Shown here: one piece after another, positions 1 through 13,400 of the stretch
How positions within the stretch are numbered: position 1 is the first letter of the stretch
Layout: the number at the start of each line of letters is the position of its first letter
Assembly: GCA_002633005.1 (NCBI GenBank)
Contig: NMRA01000196.1
Span: 271,581 to 335,580 of the forward strand
Origin: Phoronis australis
Taxonomy: Eukaryota > Phoronida > Phoronidae
Direction: 5' to 3'
Length of the DNA: 64,000 bases
Made by a program: the position numbers and the translations under genes
Notes under the pieces: model-generated
Told to the model about the DNA's origin: nothing
The model's input: only the letters and a program-made list of their open reading frames with translations
Databases searched by the model: none

Positions 1-1129
1 CGTTTCCAAAAACAATGTCACAGCGAGAAGATCAGCCACAGTTTTCGAAAGTAAAACGCCAGAGTAAGCCCTAAAAACGGCATGCCGAGGACGTTTTTTC
101 GACCATTTTCTCTTTAGTCGTGTAGTCGTTCTGTGGGGGTCCCAGTCCCTCTAAATCCCCCTACAGCCCCATAGATTGGTTTTACTATCAAATGCAAAAT
201 TTATTCATGTCAATGACATTCGATTCAGTTTTGAAACCTCGCAGAAAATAAGAGCATGTCAGAAGGTCTTACGCCGGTCGAAGAAGTAAGAGCGTATGCC
301 GAAGAGTAACAAATGTTGCATAGAAGTGAGAAATAAATTAACACTAACCAGTCCTTAGACAATACATATGTAGTAAAAAAACGGCGTGAAGAATAGTTAG
401 CAAGATGCAAGATTCATTCGGATCACATGCAATAAGAAAACTGTCTTCATCTGTTTGTTCGCTAGCCTAGTAGGACTGAGTTTAGTGCGACTCCCAAATG
501 CCAATGGGCCGAGACTAGGTGTATTCAGTGTAACAAAATAACTCAAGGCGATATAGGACCTCATCGACACGTCAGCGTATTTAGCCAATTATCTAAGATT
601 TCAACTCAGTAAATGGATGTCATTTTTGAAAGCAGAAAGCCTGTAGAATTTGATTGTTAAGTTCTTTCCAATCTGCCATTAATTGGGTCACGTGATCGTG
701 TTTTTTAATAAAAACTAGAAAATAGAAGCTAAATTGACAGCAAAACAACGGTATCAACAACATGATGAAATGTCACTTGGTGTGTTATAATTCCATTTCA
801 TTTGACATAAATGTTCAAGATAAAATCTCAAAAAGGATGCCACTGTTTTCAAAAATGTCATTTTTCGTTTTTTTGCAACTGTTGAGTCTTGTTTTCGATA
901 GCTCCTCGTGTGAAAATGGAACGTATTAAAAACAATTCATAAGCACTGCATACAGTGAACGTTTCATATAAAGCCATTTCTGAGATATGGTACTCCGAGG
1001 ATATCCATAGTTGGACATTTTTCGAGGGTCCTACATAACCTTGAAATTATGTCTGCATGAAGATACTTTTTGGTGTTTGCTTAGGAAATGAAAAAACGAA
1101 TCTGGAAAGGAACTCGCATGTGAACGTGC
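1..1129. other. Downstream flank of the GPCR gene, no feature recognised
   Basis: AT-rich sequence with only chance open frames under 65 codons. I see no splice-flanked coding segment on either strand, no repeat array and no RNA gene. Confidence 0.5.
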
Positions 1130-1135
1130 TTTATT
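1130..1135 (-). terminator. Polyadenylation signal AATAAA for the GPCR gene
   Basis: TTTATT on the plus strand reads AATAAA on the minus strand, 70 nt past the receptor stop codon. It is the nearest canonical hexamer in the right orientation. Confidence 0.55.
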
Positions 1136-1204
1136 TGTCTTTAACTTGAATGAATGTGATCCGAATGGAGGAGGAAGACAGGTGCCTACCTACAGGATCT
1201 ATAC

Positions 1205-1483
1205 TCATACGAAAGAGGCATCAGAAGGAGAGTTACAGTTCGTGCTCGTCGGTAGGTGCCACTGGGTGTCTGTGAGTTCTATGCCGTTCTGCGTAGTAAC
1301 GGTAGAGGAACCTCTCTGGCTACGAGCCGCGTGCACTTTGCGACCGAACGCGAGAAAAAGAAGTACCTCAGTCTGAGACAGGAAGAAGGAGGACGTGTGA
1401 GAGGTGCGACGTCTGCTGTTTTGCTGCTCGTTGAGTCTCTGCATCTTGTAACGCTGCCATTTCTTCTGACAAGCCGTCCGAAC
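1205..1483 (-). CDS. GPCR coding exon 10: helix 8 and cytoplasmic tail, stop
   Basis: Acceptor AACTTGTTCAG; open for 92 codons to TGA at 1205-1207. It starts VRTACQKKWQRYKMQ, so the junction reads NGE|VRTA as in family helix 8. The tail is rich in Ser, Thr and Arg (RRRTSHTSS) and suits kinase and arrestin regulation. An AATAAA on the minus strand lies 70 nt beyond the stop. Confidence 0.88.
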   Translation of the reverse strand, partial: VRTACQKKWQRYKMQRLNEQQNSRRRTSHTSSFFLSQTEVLLFLAFGRKVHAARSQRGSSTVTTQNGIELTDTQWHLPTSTNCNSPSDASFV

Positions 1484-4400
1484 CTGAACAAGTTAAGCGC
1501 ACACGTAAGTAAATCATTGCAAGCCTACATTTAACGTCTCACGTACAACAAGATTGCTGTTAAAACATTTTAAAAAACACATTAGACCAGTTATCTTTTC
1601 TTTAGGGGAATACTTTGACAAGGTACTAGACTGAGACTGTGGAGGTCCGTGAAGACCTGAGCAACTGTATCCAGAGCATTGAATTGAACACGAAATTAAA
1701 GATATACCAGATACAGGATTTCAACGACCATTCGATACATTATGCTTCAAATTGTCACTGTAATATTTCGAACAAAAAGAAGCCAATGCTTACATGCATA
1801 TTATTTTTATGCAATTTTCAAACTTCCGAGACCTACTTTTCTAGCTCCGTTGCACTTACCTCTCCGTTCAGGAAACAGTAAATGACGGAAACAAATATCC
1901 CCTGTAAACTTTGCATTAAGGCGTTAGTCACGCGGTATGTGTACGCAGTCACGTGCTCGTCTGTTGGTTTGTAGAAGAATAAAAAATTCGTGATACCTGT
2001 ACAGAGACAAAAAGCAGTTGTAGACAGAAACGGCTTGAATTCTCTTTTCTGTATGAGTTATCCACCAAGCAAGCATGACATATCCATAAACATCATTGAC
2101 TAACATGAAAGTACAGTTATGTGTACATGTACGTAATCTGAGAGTACTGGGTTGGTACGTGCACGGGTGTACAACAGTCAGCCAAGAAACGTTGAGGTCG
2201 TTCGGTAATTAAACAGGTAAAGTAAAATTTAGCCTCTTTTCATGTCCTACCTTTAAAAAAGTGCATGATTCAAGTTATTTCGTTTGGTACCTGACACAAT
2301 AATTTTAATGTCGTACGAACACAAGGAGAACGCGCTGATAATGAAAATTGGAAATCTAAAATATTTATTTGTACACTGTATCTACCTATCTTGGAGCAGT
2401 GACTGTAGGGCGAGAGGACATAAAACTATTTAAACACTGCTTAATTTACTTATATGTAGTCATGAAATCACCATGTGACACCATAGTTCGGCACGAGAAG
2501 GTGTACCTTTTTGTACACGTATAAATATCGCTAGCTTTGCATAAAAATCTAGATCTAATTTTAAAAACAGTCTCGTTTGTCTGCTCACCCAACAGCGGTA
2601 CCAAAACAGCGATGGCTCGGATCGCCTTGCTGCTCTGACCAGCCTCGACGTTGTTTCTTGCAGTCAGTTTCCCGACCAGGATACTTATTATTATGACTAG
2701 AAAGCAGAGGTTCACCTGAAACAGAATGAAGAAGATGGTGCATTGAGCACAAACTTGATATTGTGTTTAGTGCAGGAATCACTTACTGTCTCTACCATGC
2801 ATTAGTTTGATGAAGATGTACTCAAAAATATTTCCGGAAATCTTGAATAGTTCAATGACAAAGCAGCCGGACACATTTCAAGAAACATTTCCCTTCGTTC
2901 CCACTAGTTTGCAGCACATTTCAATTGAAGTTTGATTAAACAGTAGACTGATTACGCAAATTTATGCCTGGTAAGAACATCATTTCACTCATTGTCGGAT
3001 TGCAGAAAGTAAAAATTTACGACACTGGACTTCGGAGGTCATTTTGCTGGTGTCACCAGCCAGAAATCTGAAAATTCAAAAATCCGATTTTAATTTCATG
3101 CATTTTGAAAAAAAATGTTCTGTTAAAACACCGACATTTGGGAATAAGTCTTGACTATTAAAACTAATTTGAGATCAAGCTCATTTCACAAAGTTTTGAA
3201 GTGCTTAAAACCACCAAATTCATGTCAAAAGGACCCGCAAGTCGAGCAGCTGTAAAACTACAACAGCCACAAACACTATATGACGAAACATTAGTTAGCT
3301 GATCTCGAGTTACGAGTTGGTCGATTCATATTTCGTAGAATCGGGATAACCTATCACAGCGTAAGCATCCTCCAATGTGTTCAGTGAGAAAACTCGTCAA
3401 ATATTGCTGCTCGTTTTCTTATGGTGTATTGGTATAAATGCGGGATGTTGCGTTTGCGGTGATTCTGACAACTCAGTATTTGAGCGCTTTGTGCCTCGTT
3501 TCACTTTCCTGCGAGACGTTAGAGATGCGCTGATATGTTACAAGTTTGTACAAGAAACCCGCGTTATAGGGACAAAGCAGTGGAACAAGGTATGCTGGCG
3601 GGATCACTTTACTTTCTTAATCAGTTTGAAGAATCTTCCTTACCCGCTTCAGTCTGGGGTTCCAGATGATGTACACTGTAAGCATGTATTCTAGAATGTG
3701 TGACAGAAAGTGTGATAAAGGTATACAAAATAATATTCATCTAAATGTTGACCCGATGCTTTCTTTGGAGCTCCGATATGGCAATTTCCTTGATGCACTG
3801 TAAGTCTGTCTGAATCGTTATCGAACGGCTTCCAAAACTACCAAATCTACTCAAAAAGAATGTTATATCGATGTGGGGTCAGGGGTTTTAGCTTTGTGTG
3901 TCTTACTACCAGACGTCAAAGTGAGTTTTAGATGTCAGGTGCGGTTGAATAGACAGGACCCAATACCCTGCAACAGATCGATGTTTGAGCTGAAGTTTCG
4001 GAAATGCGAGTCATACTGTAAGTAGTGATTTAATGGGTATTGTAAACTGCTAATGGTCTTGGAAGGGAAATTGGTTATCGGTGAGCTTCAGGGATTTATG
4101 ATACATGTACTTACATCGCAATAGTCGTCAAGCATGTACTCAGAACCAAGCACTCATTGAACAGTTGGGTGATTCAGATTTGATCATGGTTGTCATGACA
4201 CACTGGAGTTGTTTTTGTTTTGTTTGTTGCTTGGCTAAGAAGCGTCCTAATTCGTACCATTTATCTTAGATCTAGCTATGGTAGGGTTACCACTTCTTTC
4301 TTCACATTTAGTCATACACTACTTGGTAATACTACTATGACTATCACTTTTTCTGGTTGGTCGATTAGCTGAGTACATTCATGCGTCACACTCATGTCGA

Positions 4401-7400
4401 GGAAGTGAAGTAACGAAACTCAATTACGTAAAAATGTAATGTTGCTCACACTGTAGTCACTTGTCAAAACAAAGTAGCCTAAATGACGGTCTTAAGAACT
4501 AAATTAGCTAAACATGACATATATGTGTATAAGACGTGCGGACAAATCTTGTACTATACGTAGCTTTGGTCAAGTGAAGGCAGTCAGACAGTCACTGCCC
4601 GTGCTGACTTACCGCCAGGGCAGCTGCTATAGGGGCAGCGATGATCCACGTGTACGGAGACTCGGACCAGTCTTGCCAACAATCAGCTACAAAGTCACCG
4701 GGTCGCTCACTATCGTGGTAAAAGTGCATACACAAAGCCCACGTGAGTGTGAACGGAAGGGGGCCAACTGGAAAATTAGAGGAACTGTTAAGAATGTCTA
4801 CCAATGGGCACGGGGATAATATTGTTAACATGAAGTTTACGAAAAGCATTCCAAATTGTTCACGATTGCTTTGGCAAGTCTGCTAAGTGGAGTCCGACAC
4901 AGTAGGCTTAATGGAAAGCATGTGTTTAAGCGGATACGTTTCGTAAAATCAGAGAATTACGTGTAAATAGGCGATCCTTTACAAACCAGTAGGAACTCTT
5001 AGTCACGGTTGAATTTAAGTACTCCAATTTCACTAAAATGGAGACTGTTTGCTGGGATGGGCATTTTGGTTTTGTACTTCGGGAGAAGACAATACATGTA
5101 ATTTGCTGATTTTCTATGTTCTCATTGAAAGAACGATCGTTGTTAGACATTTTGACTCATATTTTGCTCAGTCGTGGCTTTTCATAAACACTTACATAAG
5201 CAAGTGCTTTACGATCAATGGAAATGTGAAACGTAATTTATGCGTTGATGCATTTTTATGCATTACAATGTTGAAAATATTATCCTCCGATTCGCCAATA
5301 GGAAGCGCTAATCGATCACACTTTCCTTGTTCCTTGTGTTAGCAGCGATGACTGCTTTAAATGGTTGCTGATATCTACAAGCGTGGTTCTATCTCAACTC
5401 CAGGAGCTTAAGGGCCCGTGTGTGCAACCGTTTTGAAGAAAGTGATACATTTAGTCCATAAGACCATTTTGAGGTGATTATTTATTCGATCCTGATTTAG
5501 GGAAAGTATCTCGTTAAGCGTTATTTGCATGCAAAATTAGGTCATTATGAGATCTTTAGTAGCATGAATTGCGTGTAAGCTCACGTGTATCTCAAGGATT
5601 GCTTAACAGAATCTGGACGTTTATCTCTTGTTTCCTGTGTACAGTAAGTCAATGTACTCAATTTTTGAGACTTACATGTACATGTACAAGGTAGTTCAAG
5701 GTCAAAGCCACGTGAAAATATCTTAATCACTGGCTTTTCAGTCAAATTAGGGCAAATGTGTACAAGCCTTTATTAGAAATCGCTACTCTTTGTTCAAATG
5801 GCCAGATGTTAATTTGACCTGAGTGATTCTCTGATTTACAGTGTACATGAATAATTAGGTCCTAATTAGCACAGATTCTAACACGAAATAGTGCACTGTC
5901 GTGTGGGAAAGGTAGTTCTATAGAAGAGTTACGTTTTGCTCATGTAAAAATACCCGTGCAATATAACGATATCGAAGCCAAGTCCTGTAACTATATTGCG
6001 CCAGTCACAACTGAAAAGCCAACTCGTATGACTGCTACACGACTATCGTATGACCAACAAGCGAGACTAAACCATGTGCAGCCTGGTGTCAATATCTTCA
6101 AAATAACGTAATCGATTGAGTCAAAGCTTCATATGATTAGCAAGGAGATCGGCTGAGCAACTGCCATAAGCATACCCGACTGACACGCGAACGTTGAAAG
6201 ATAATTAGAGCCGCTGCATTGACCTATGGGCGATAACAGTTCTCAAACGGGTGCGTTTAATGTAACACAATCGAATTACTGTCGCAGAGATTTTCCGTGA
6301 ATTTAGGGATCCCACATGACAAAATGGACGCATGTAACTGTGAATCGCAACACATGACGTCATCGGAGCAATTCAAGCAGGGGCGAATGAAGGAGTTTTA
6401 ATTTGGGGGTGTCAAAAGTAATTTGCGCAACTTCTTAAAGCCCTTTGAAACGTCATGTTCTGGGATTGAACGAGGAAGTGCAAACAAGTGTATTTGATTT
6501 TCCAATAAACGTTGTCTTTTCTAAAGGCGTTTTGCTCAGTTTGGAAAGTTCCACTTACTGTAAAAGGTATCGTGAAACCCTTCTGTTTTCAGTTTTAGAA
6601 CAAGAACAACGCGGAGCGTTGAAATGCGCCCACGATAGAGGGGTGGACGCAAAAACAGACTCGAAAACAGTAAAAATGGCCATTAGGTGGCGCAAACTAC
6701 GTCGAATCCATCCAAAAACGGGCGTCATCTGACTAATAGGTGCCTACATATTAAATTTCATGAAAATCCGTTAAGGACTTTTGAAGATACAGAGATAAAC
6801 GTAAAAAATTAAAATTGCCACTAGGGGGCACACCGGTAGTCGGATCAGTCCAAAAGTCGTCGTCGTCCTTTGTTAACTTCATATAAATATACTTACTAAA
6901 TTTCGTAAAGATCCTGCGAACGGTTAAGGAGATACAGCCATAGGCGCAAAAAAACAAAACTGCCACTAGGAGGCGCCACAGTAGTCGAAATCGTCGGAAA
7001 ATCTTCGTCAACCGTCCTCTTTATAGTAAGCACATACCTGCCAATTTTCACTATCACCCTTTGAGCGGTTTGGTTGATAGAGGAGTGGACGCAAAAAAAA
7101 ACAATAAAAATCGCCCCTAGGTGGCGCAAACTACGTCGAATCCAACCGAAAACGGGATAATAGCGTCATCTCACTAATAGGCGCCTACATACCAAATTTC
7201 ATGAAAATCCGTTCAGGACTTTTGAAGATACAAAGGTAAACGTAAAAATTGCCACTAGGGGGCACACCGGTATTCGGATCCGTCCGAAAGTTCGCTCACG
7301 CCGTTCCATTCATAAAAGGAACAAATTTGATAAATTTCATAAACATATGTCAAAGGGTTTTGGAGATAGAGCAGTGGACGCCGGACGGACGCTGCCCGGA

Positions 7401-10400
7401 CGGACGGACGGGCGGACGGACGGACGGACGGAGATGATAGCATAATGCGTCCACATATAAATTTGTGGCCGCATAAAAATGAAATTAATAAAGATTTAGT
7501 ACCTGAAACCGGAAGTGGTGACCCACTGCCGATGATACGAAAATGTCATCTGATGCCAGTAAAGGGTGTTCTCCCGTTTTTCACCCCCGGGATTTTAAGC
7601 TCTCGTAACGGGGTGCCGTGGTCGAGACGCTAAACATACTTTCTGTGACAGGCTCACTAAATAACAATTTGCCTTTGACTCGCCAAAAAAGAATAACAGC
7701 TTTTCTATCGGCCAGACACACAGAGTATGCATTGTGCAACTTGCTCACAGTCCCAAGACAGACTCGAAGCAATTCCCGCAGGGGTCACTGTCCGACGAGC
7801 CAGAAGACTGTGTGAGAAGTAGCCGAGTGTTTTAAGCGTATTTGACTGGTCAGGTCACAGGCCTCGATATCATTTTACCAAATGGTTTGAAGCCAACGCC
7901 GGGAATCGGTGAATTAAAATCACAGACGATAACTGATTTAGCTGTCTTAAAGCTCTGGGGTCCGTTACAAGAAGGTGATATAAGATTTGAGGCAGAAGTT
8001 TGGTCATGCACTTTCACTTCACAAATGGTTAAAAAAGGTTGAGGGCATCACAGTCTGGGGAATGATTTAAAGAAATTGTCTCAGTAATGCATTTATTCTC
8101 AGAGACTGCAGTTTTGCTCGAGTGAGTTTTGTTTATTTTTCAGAAATAGTTATGTGGAACGTCCCACCAAATTTCTGTCTTAAACCTTACGTCGCTTTTC
8201 ATGAAACAGACCCCTGTTGGCAGCCTATCCTATTTACCAATAACCCCAAAATACAATGTCCCTTTAAAGTCCATCTTTAAAAACGATTGTTTTTAGTTGG
8301 TTCTTGCTTTCGCGTGGATTCATTGATTGATTAACTAGTGTGGAGTGTTGTACTTACAGGTGCGATTTTTTTGCAATTTAGAATTGATAGGTTCTAAACT
8401 TCCCAGAGCAAATTGACTGAAAATGATGTTGTAGTTAAGCTGAGATTCCAAAACTAAACTCACCCAGGAGTAGACTAACTCGCTTTATGGAAGAAGTCGT
8501 CACCGGTCGATATTGTTTAAAATGGAAATTATATGCATGTGTACTCGCTTTTCTTACAATTGCTCAATGTGATGCCTTGCTTAAACTATGCCACAATATT
8601 TTCAAAACTGCCGACGTTCCAGAAGGTTGATATTACTAGCTTCCACTGTACAATATTTTTATATAAAGCGGGATTACAACCTTGGTTCCCCTTGTATATT
8701 ATATTTATGGAATGAGCACCATACCGAATGTAATTCTTATTCTTAATTGACCGTGAGATGCATCACAATTTCTCCGCCCATAACAGGCACCGACCGTAGT
8801 AGTTCACGTGATATGTGTCAGGACTCTAGGTCCCGGCTATTACATGTACATGTATGTGCTTACCCCATCCAATTAAGTAGAACCAAGCAAAGCGAGGCTC
8901 TTTACTCAGCGCCATTAGTATCCTTATGGTAAGGAAAAGTCCTTCCACAAACGTCCAGAAGATGATTGCGATCATGGTGTAATTCTGTAGAGCTGTCAAC
9001 AGCTTACAAAGCCACTCCTGAAGGGACAGTCAAATACGAACTAATTAACTTCGGTGACACCTGACTGTACCATGAATTGTAACAGTACGGATGAAAAAGT
9101 GGGTTTCTGTAGCATTAATTAGAAACAATAGAGCGACCCACATCAAGAGAAGAATTTCTCGCTAAACAACTCGTAAAAGAATACATACAACAAACTGATA
9201 TCTTTTCCACTTCATAGAAATCGACGGAATCGTGCAATTTTGCCTTAGTTGTACATGATTTGGATCACAGAGTAATTAAAGTAAATAATGAAAAGTTGCC
9301 CAGCAACTAAGTCTTAATAAACAGTTCATCATCTACTGAGTCTTCCCTAGGGGGCACTGAGGACTCACCACATTCCTGTAGGTATATAGAAGTTCTCTCT
9401 CGCTCACGAACGGTTCAAACATGACAATTAAAATGATGAATCGAAAAATGAATGAAAGGATCAGATGTTTATGGATGGACACCCGTGTGCACTGTAGTGA
9501 TCTGAAACAAAAAACTGTAATGTAACGTCGCGGGTCTGATTACTTCCGGAAGATATTCATCCAATTTCACTGCGGTCTATTGTTTACAGACACTGGTGGA
9601 GAAAAACTAAATAACGCCAATCTACTGCTAAATTAGTACAGTACAAATGACTCAGTGACAGTCACGTGATGGTATTGTTGCCCTCACTGAACATGCAGTG
9701 CATATAGGATGAATCCACTTGTGGTTTCAAGATGAGATTAAGAAGCAGAATATCCGCAAAGCAGTTGAAACCCAGTGAAATGTGAAAGCGCGAAAGCTGG
9801 TGACAAGTTATAAGACAACAAGACAAAACAAAATGCACAAAAAATCGTCAGGTTTATTTACATCGCAGAAGTCAATTAATTTATCTTCAGAATTTAGATG
9901 TACAGTGTAATCTACTGCGATTACTTTTAAGACCAGCGTATACGCGTTCTACAGATGACATTATGTACTTAAAGTCACACGCATCCCTAGCCTGGGGCAT
10001 TGTTCTAGAAGAGTCTATTGGCGTTTGTCTTTCAACTTTAGCCAAAAGGCAGAAATATAACCATTAATAGTCAAAAGTTGGTTGTAAGTCTTTTGGGTTT
10101 CTCGATACGTTTTGTCTTCTGTCTATTGGAGCAGACTGTGGAGTTCTGTCGTTTGACTACCAAATAGTACTGTAGATCTTTACTGACATTCAGACATAGC
10201 TTGATTTTCGTGAAACAATCTCAGCCATCGGTCGACTGATTGTTAGCTGAAAGCCATAAGACAGCAGACTCGTCGGGGCCCCGGGCCAACTCATAGCAAA
10301 TTTCAAAGAAGAATAAATCCAAGTTAGTAGCGTTGAATCTTTCCGTTAACGCGGTGAACATTTTTTGTATAAACTGGAACACGAACTGGCTGAACAGTAT

Positions 10401-13400
10401 TTAAAAAAACGAACACTACCACCCCAAAACGGGAAATAAAAAACAATGGACTTCGAAGATGGCGCTGTGCTACTCTAATCCACTAAAAAGGTAAACTGTG
10501 ATAACTGAAAACTAACTTACTTGAAAAAACAGAATATGAAGAGAGTGAGCGAGAGGAAGAAGAGTGATATAACGCCCCCTATGAAGTATATGTCTGTTAT
10601 TGTGTTGGCTTGGTCAATCAAAGCCTGGTCGATCGTGTCCTGAAAATGGAGGATAATGCTTGATGGGATGAGTCTCGATGATTAAAACATGAAAGTTGAC
10701 TGAGAACGGCTGTGGCGTTAGTGCCAAGATAATCTCGCAACCAGAAATACTTTTGCAGAACTCTGCTGGAACAGGAGTATTTCATTCGTTTGCATCCAAA
10801 AATGTCATGCTTCAAACGTGACCCTATACACGGTTCACTGGAAGAGCTTGTCACTTGAAGAGTGCGCCTGTTTTCAGACAATGTACATCAACGCCGTAAG
10901 TTTGACAGTATCGACCACCAAGCTGCTCGGCAGACATAATTATGTCTATTGATAACGGCAAGACTATGATCCCACCAAATGTTGGTGCCACCTGGTCAGC
11001 CAATATCTTATCATATTACATGACTGTACATGTAACTTTTGTTCACTGTTAGTCATCAACTTTATACTCCCAGCTAGATGGGTGTCATCTTGGATTTCAA
11101 TACCCGAAGCTCAGAAACTGAACAAGTGAAAGTTAACGATTTTATACGTAAATTTACTAGCAGTTCATTAGAGGACATCCGCTTCGAACAGTTAAGACGA
11201 AAATACCAGATTCTAAAATCAATAACACTATCCTTGTGCAGCCAACAGAGGTTTTTTAATACGATTTTCATCAATACGTTGTTTTCTCACGCTCATTTCC
11301 TGAAAATGCACTAACAGTTACCGATTGATCTCTGTTTTTTTTGTACGCCTCTAAGCATAAACTGTAGTTGGTCCACGACCCCAACGTCCATGTCCCGTTC
11401 TCGCTGCAGTCGCGGAACCCAAAGGCTTCTAAAAATAATCAATAAACAATTGTACAATAGAGGGATCGGTCAGCAGTCGTAGCAGCAGTAGTGGTCGAAG
11501 TAGTCGCTACATGATTACTTTGTACCGGTAGTAACAGTAGTAGCACTAAAAGTACACTATTTAATCTTAGCAGTAATAGAAGTGTTAGTTGCAACAACAA
11601 TTTCAGTCGTATGAAACGTCGTTGCAATAATAACATGTGTCGTTACAGTAGTAACATGAGTCGTATCAGTAGTAGCACGAGTCGTAGAAGTTGTAGCAGA
11701 GGTCGTAGCAGCAATAGCACGTATCATTACAATACCAGCACTTGTCGTAGCAGTAGCAGCACGAGCCGTAGCAGAAATAGCATCAGTCGTTGTGGTAGTA
11801 GCATGGGTAGTAACAGTAATGGTTCCAGTCGTGGGATAACCAATATATATAGTAACAGTACTACCAGTAGAAGCAGAAGTAACGTTTTAAATAAACAAAC
11901 ATTTAAATGTATGTGAAGTAACACATTATACACTATGAATGTGACCACGTTATTCATGATTGATTTTTCGTTGATGTGCCCCACCTTCCTTCAAAAAATA
12001 CGCCCGGGGTTAGTTCTGGGTAAGCGATCGATCAAAAAAGGAATTTAATAAATAAGTGACTTCAAACACCATCGGTTCTTATCGCCAACGATGCCATCTA
12101 GTCCAGTCATTCTACGGATAACCCGGAAAAAATTGCAACAGAAGGTTTTATTGCATAAATCGTATCCTTTCACGCCCCTTAGTGGGAAAAAAAAAGTCTA
12201 CCGGAATCGGAGTGGCGGAAGTTGGTTTTTCAAGATGGCGGACAAAATGGCCGCCAGATTTTCTGATGCGCACTGTAACTCAAGAGTGGAATGTGATAGN
12301 GTACTACCAGTAGAAGCAGAAGTAACGTTTTAAATAAACAAACATTTAAATGTATGTGAAGTAACACATTATACACTATGAATGTGACCACGTTATTCAT
12401 GATTGATTTTTCGTTGATGTGCCCCACCTTCCTTCAAAAAATACGCCCGGGATTAGTTCTGGGTAAGCGATCGATCAAAAAAGGAATTTAATAAATAAGT
12501 GACTTCAAACACCATCGGTTCTTATCGCCAACGATGCCATCGTCATATAAGCGCATTCGTAAACGATATCACTCTCCACTCGTAGTCATGATATTTAATG
12601 CAAACGGGGTGTGCAGCATGCATCAAACATTCATTACTATCACTTGGAAAAGTTATGTAATAGCGAGGAGTTTATTTTGACAAAACTTATTTATAGCAAG
12701 TGGACGGGTAAGTATGTCTCCATTAATGTTATCAAACGCCCTCAATTTTCACATTTCGCATCCGTCTATAATGAGGTTTTGTTGGTCCACACGTTCACAC
12801 ATAGTTGACCTTTGGTGTTATCGTTGGGGAAACGAGTGTGTATATATACAGGTTATATACATACAAATAATACAGTGCATTTGAATGCTTTTTCTACGGA
12901 CACAAAGAGTTCATATTTTGGGAACATCAATGCTGCCTGATATCGTGTAATCTAGCAAGTGTATTGTTGCAAAATTGACTAAAAATCGGTGAGTTACGGA
13001 AGTACCGACATCGTGACTTTACGCGACAAACCGACAATTTCCGTACCGTCCTTGACCTCGAGCGGCCCCCGATGGACGTGTGTGGGTTTTTTGTGAACCT
13101 TTTTGTTCTTTGACTGCGAATTTCTTACGAAGTCGCCGGAACAGGACACCGTGAATGGTATTGGGAGAAAGAACAATTCTTCATGGTTTGTTGAACCTCT
13201 GTTTTGTGAAAATTTATTGAGTTTTATATTTGCTATGGACAGCTGAAGTGAAGCACCCGTGGAATTTCTTGTCTGTGTTTTAAACAGATCACGGAAATTG
13301 TCCTATAGACGGCGAGATTGTTGTTCGACATTAGCAAATGTGAAAATTGTGAAATTTCCATGGCCAGGATAGACGACTTAGTAAAAACCTCACGGCATAT

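Noticed and set aside
3377-3694. 105-codon plus frame with a hydrophobic, signal-peptide-like start
   Set aside because: It begins at GTG, the nearby ATG is in another frame that soon stops, no exon boundaries are present, and it lies inside a GPCR intron.
6751-7129. Overlapping minus frames with hydrophobic stretches
   Set aside because: They are translations of the tandem repeat units; the same peptides recur because the DNA repeats.
7610-7660. A-box-like GTGCCGTGGTCGAG, possible tRNA-derived SINE
   Set aside because: No matching B-box at the proper spacing and no poly-A or repeat tail found.
11439-11984. Ser/Arg-rich plus frame and Leu-rich minus frames
   Set aside because: They are explained by the degenerate AGY triplet repeat; no splice signals or domains.
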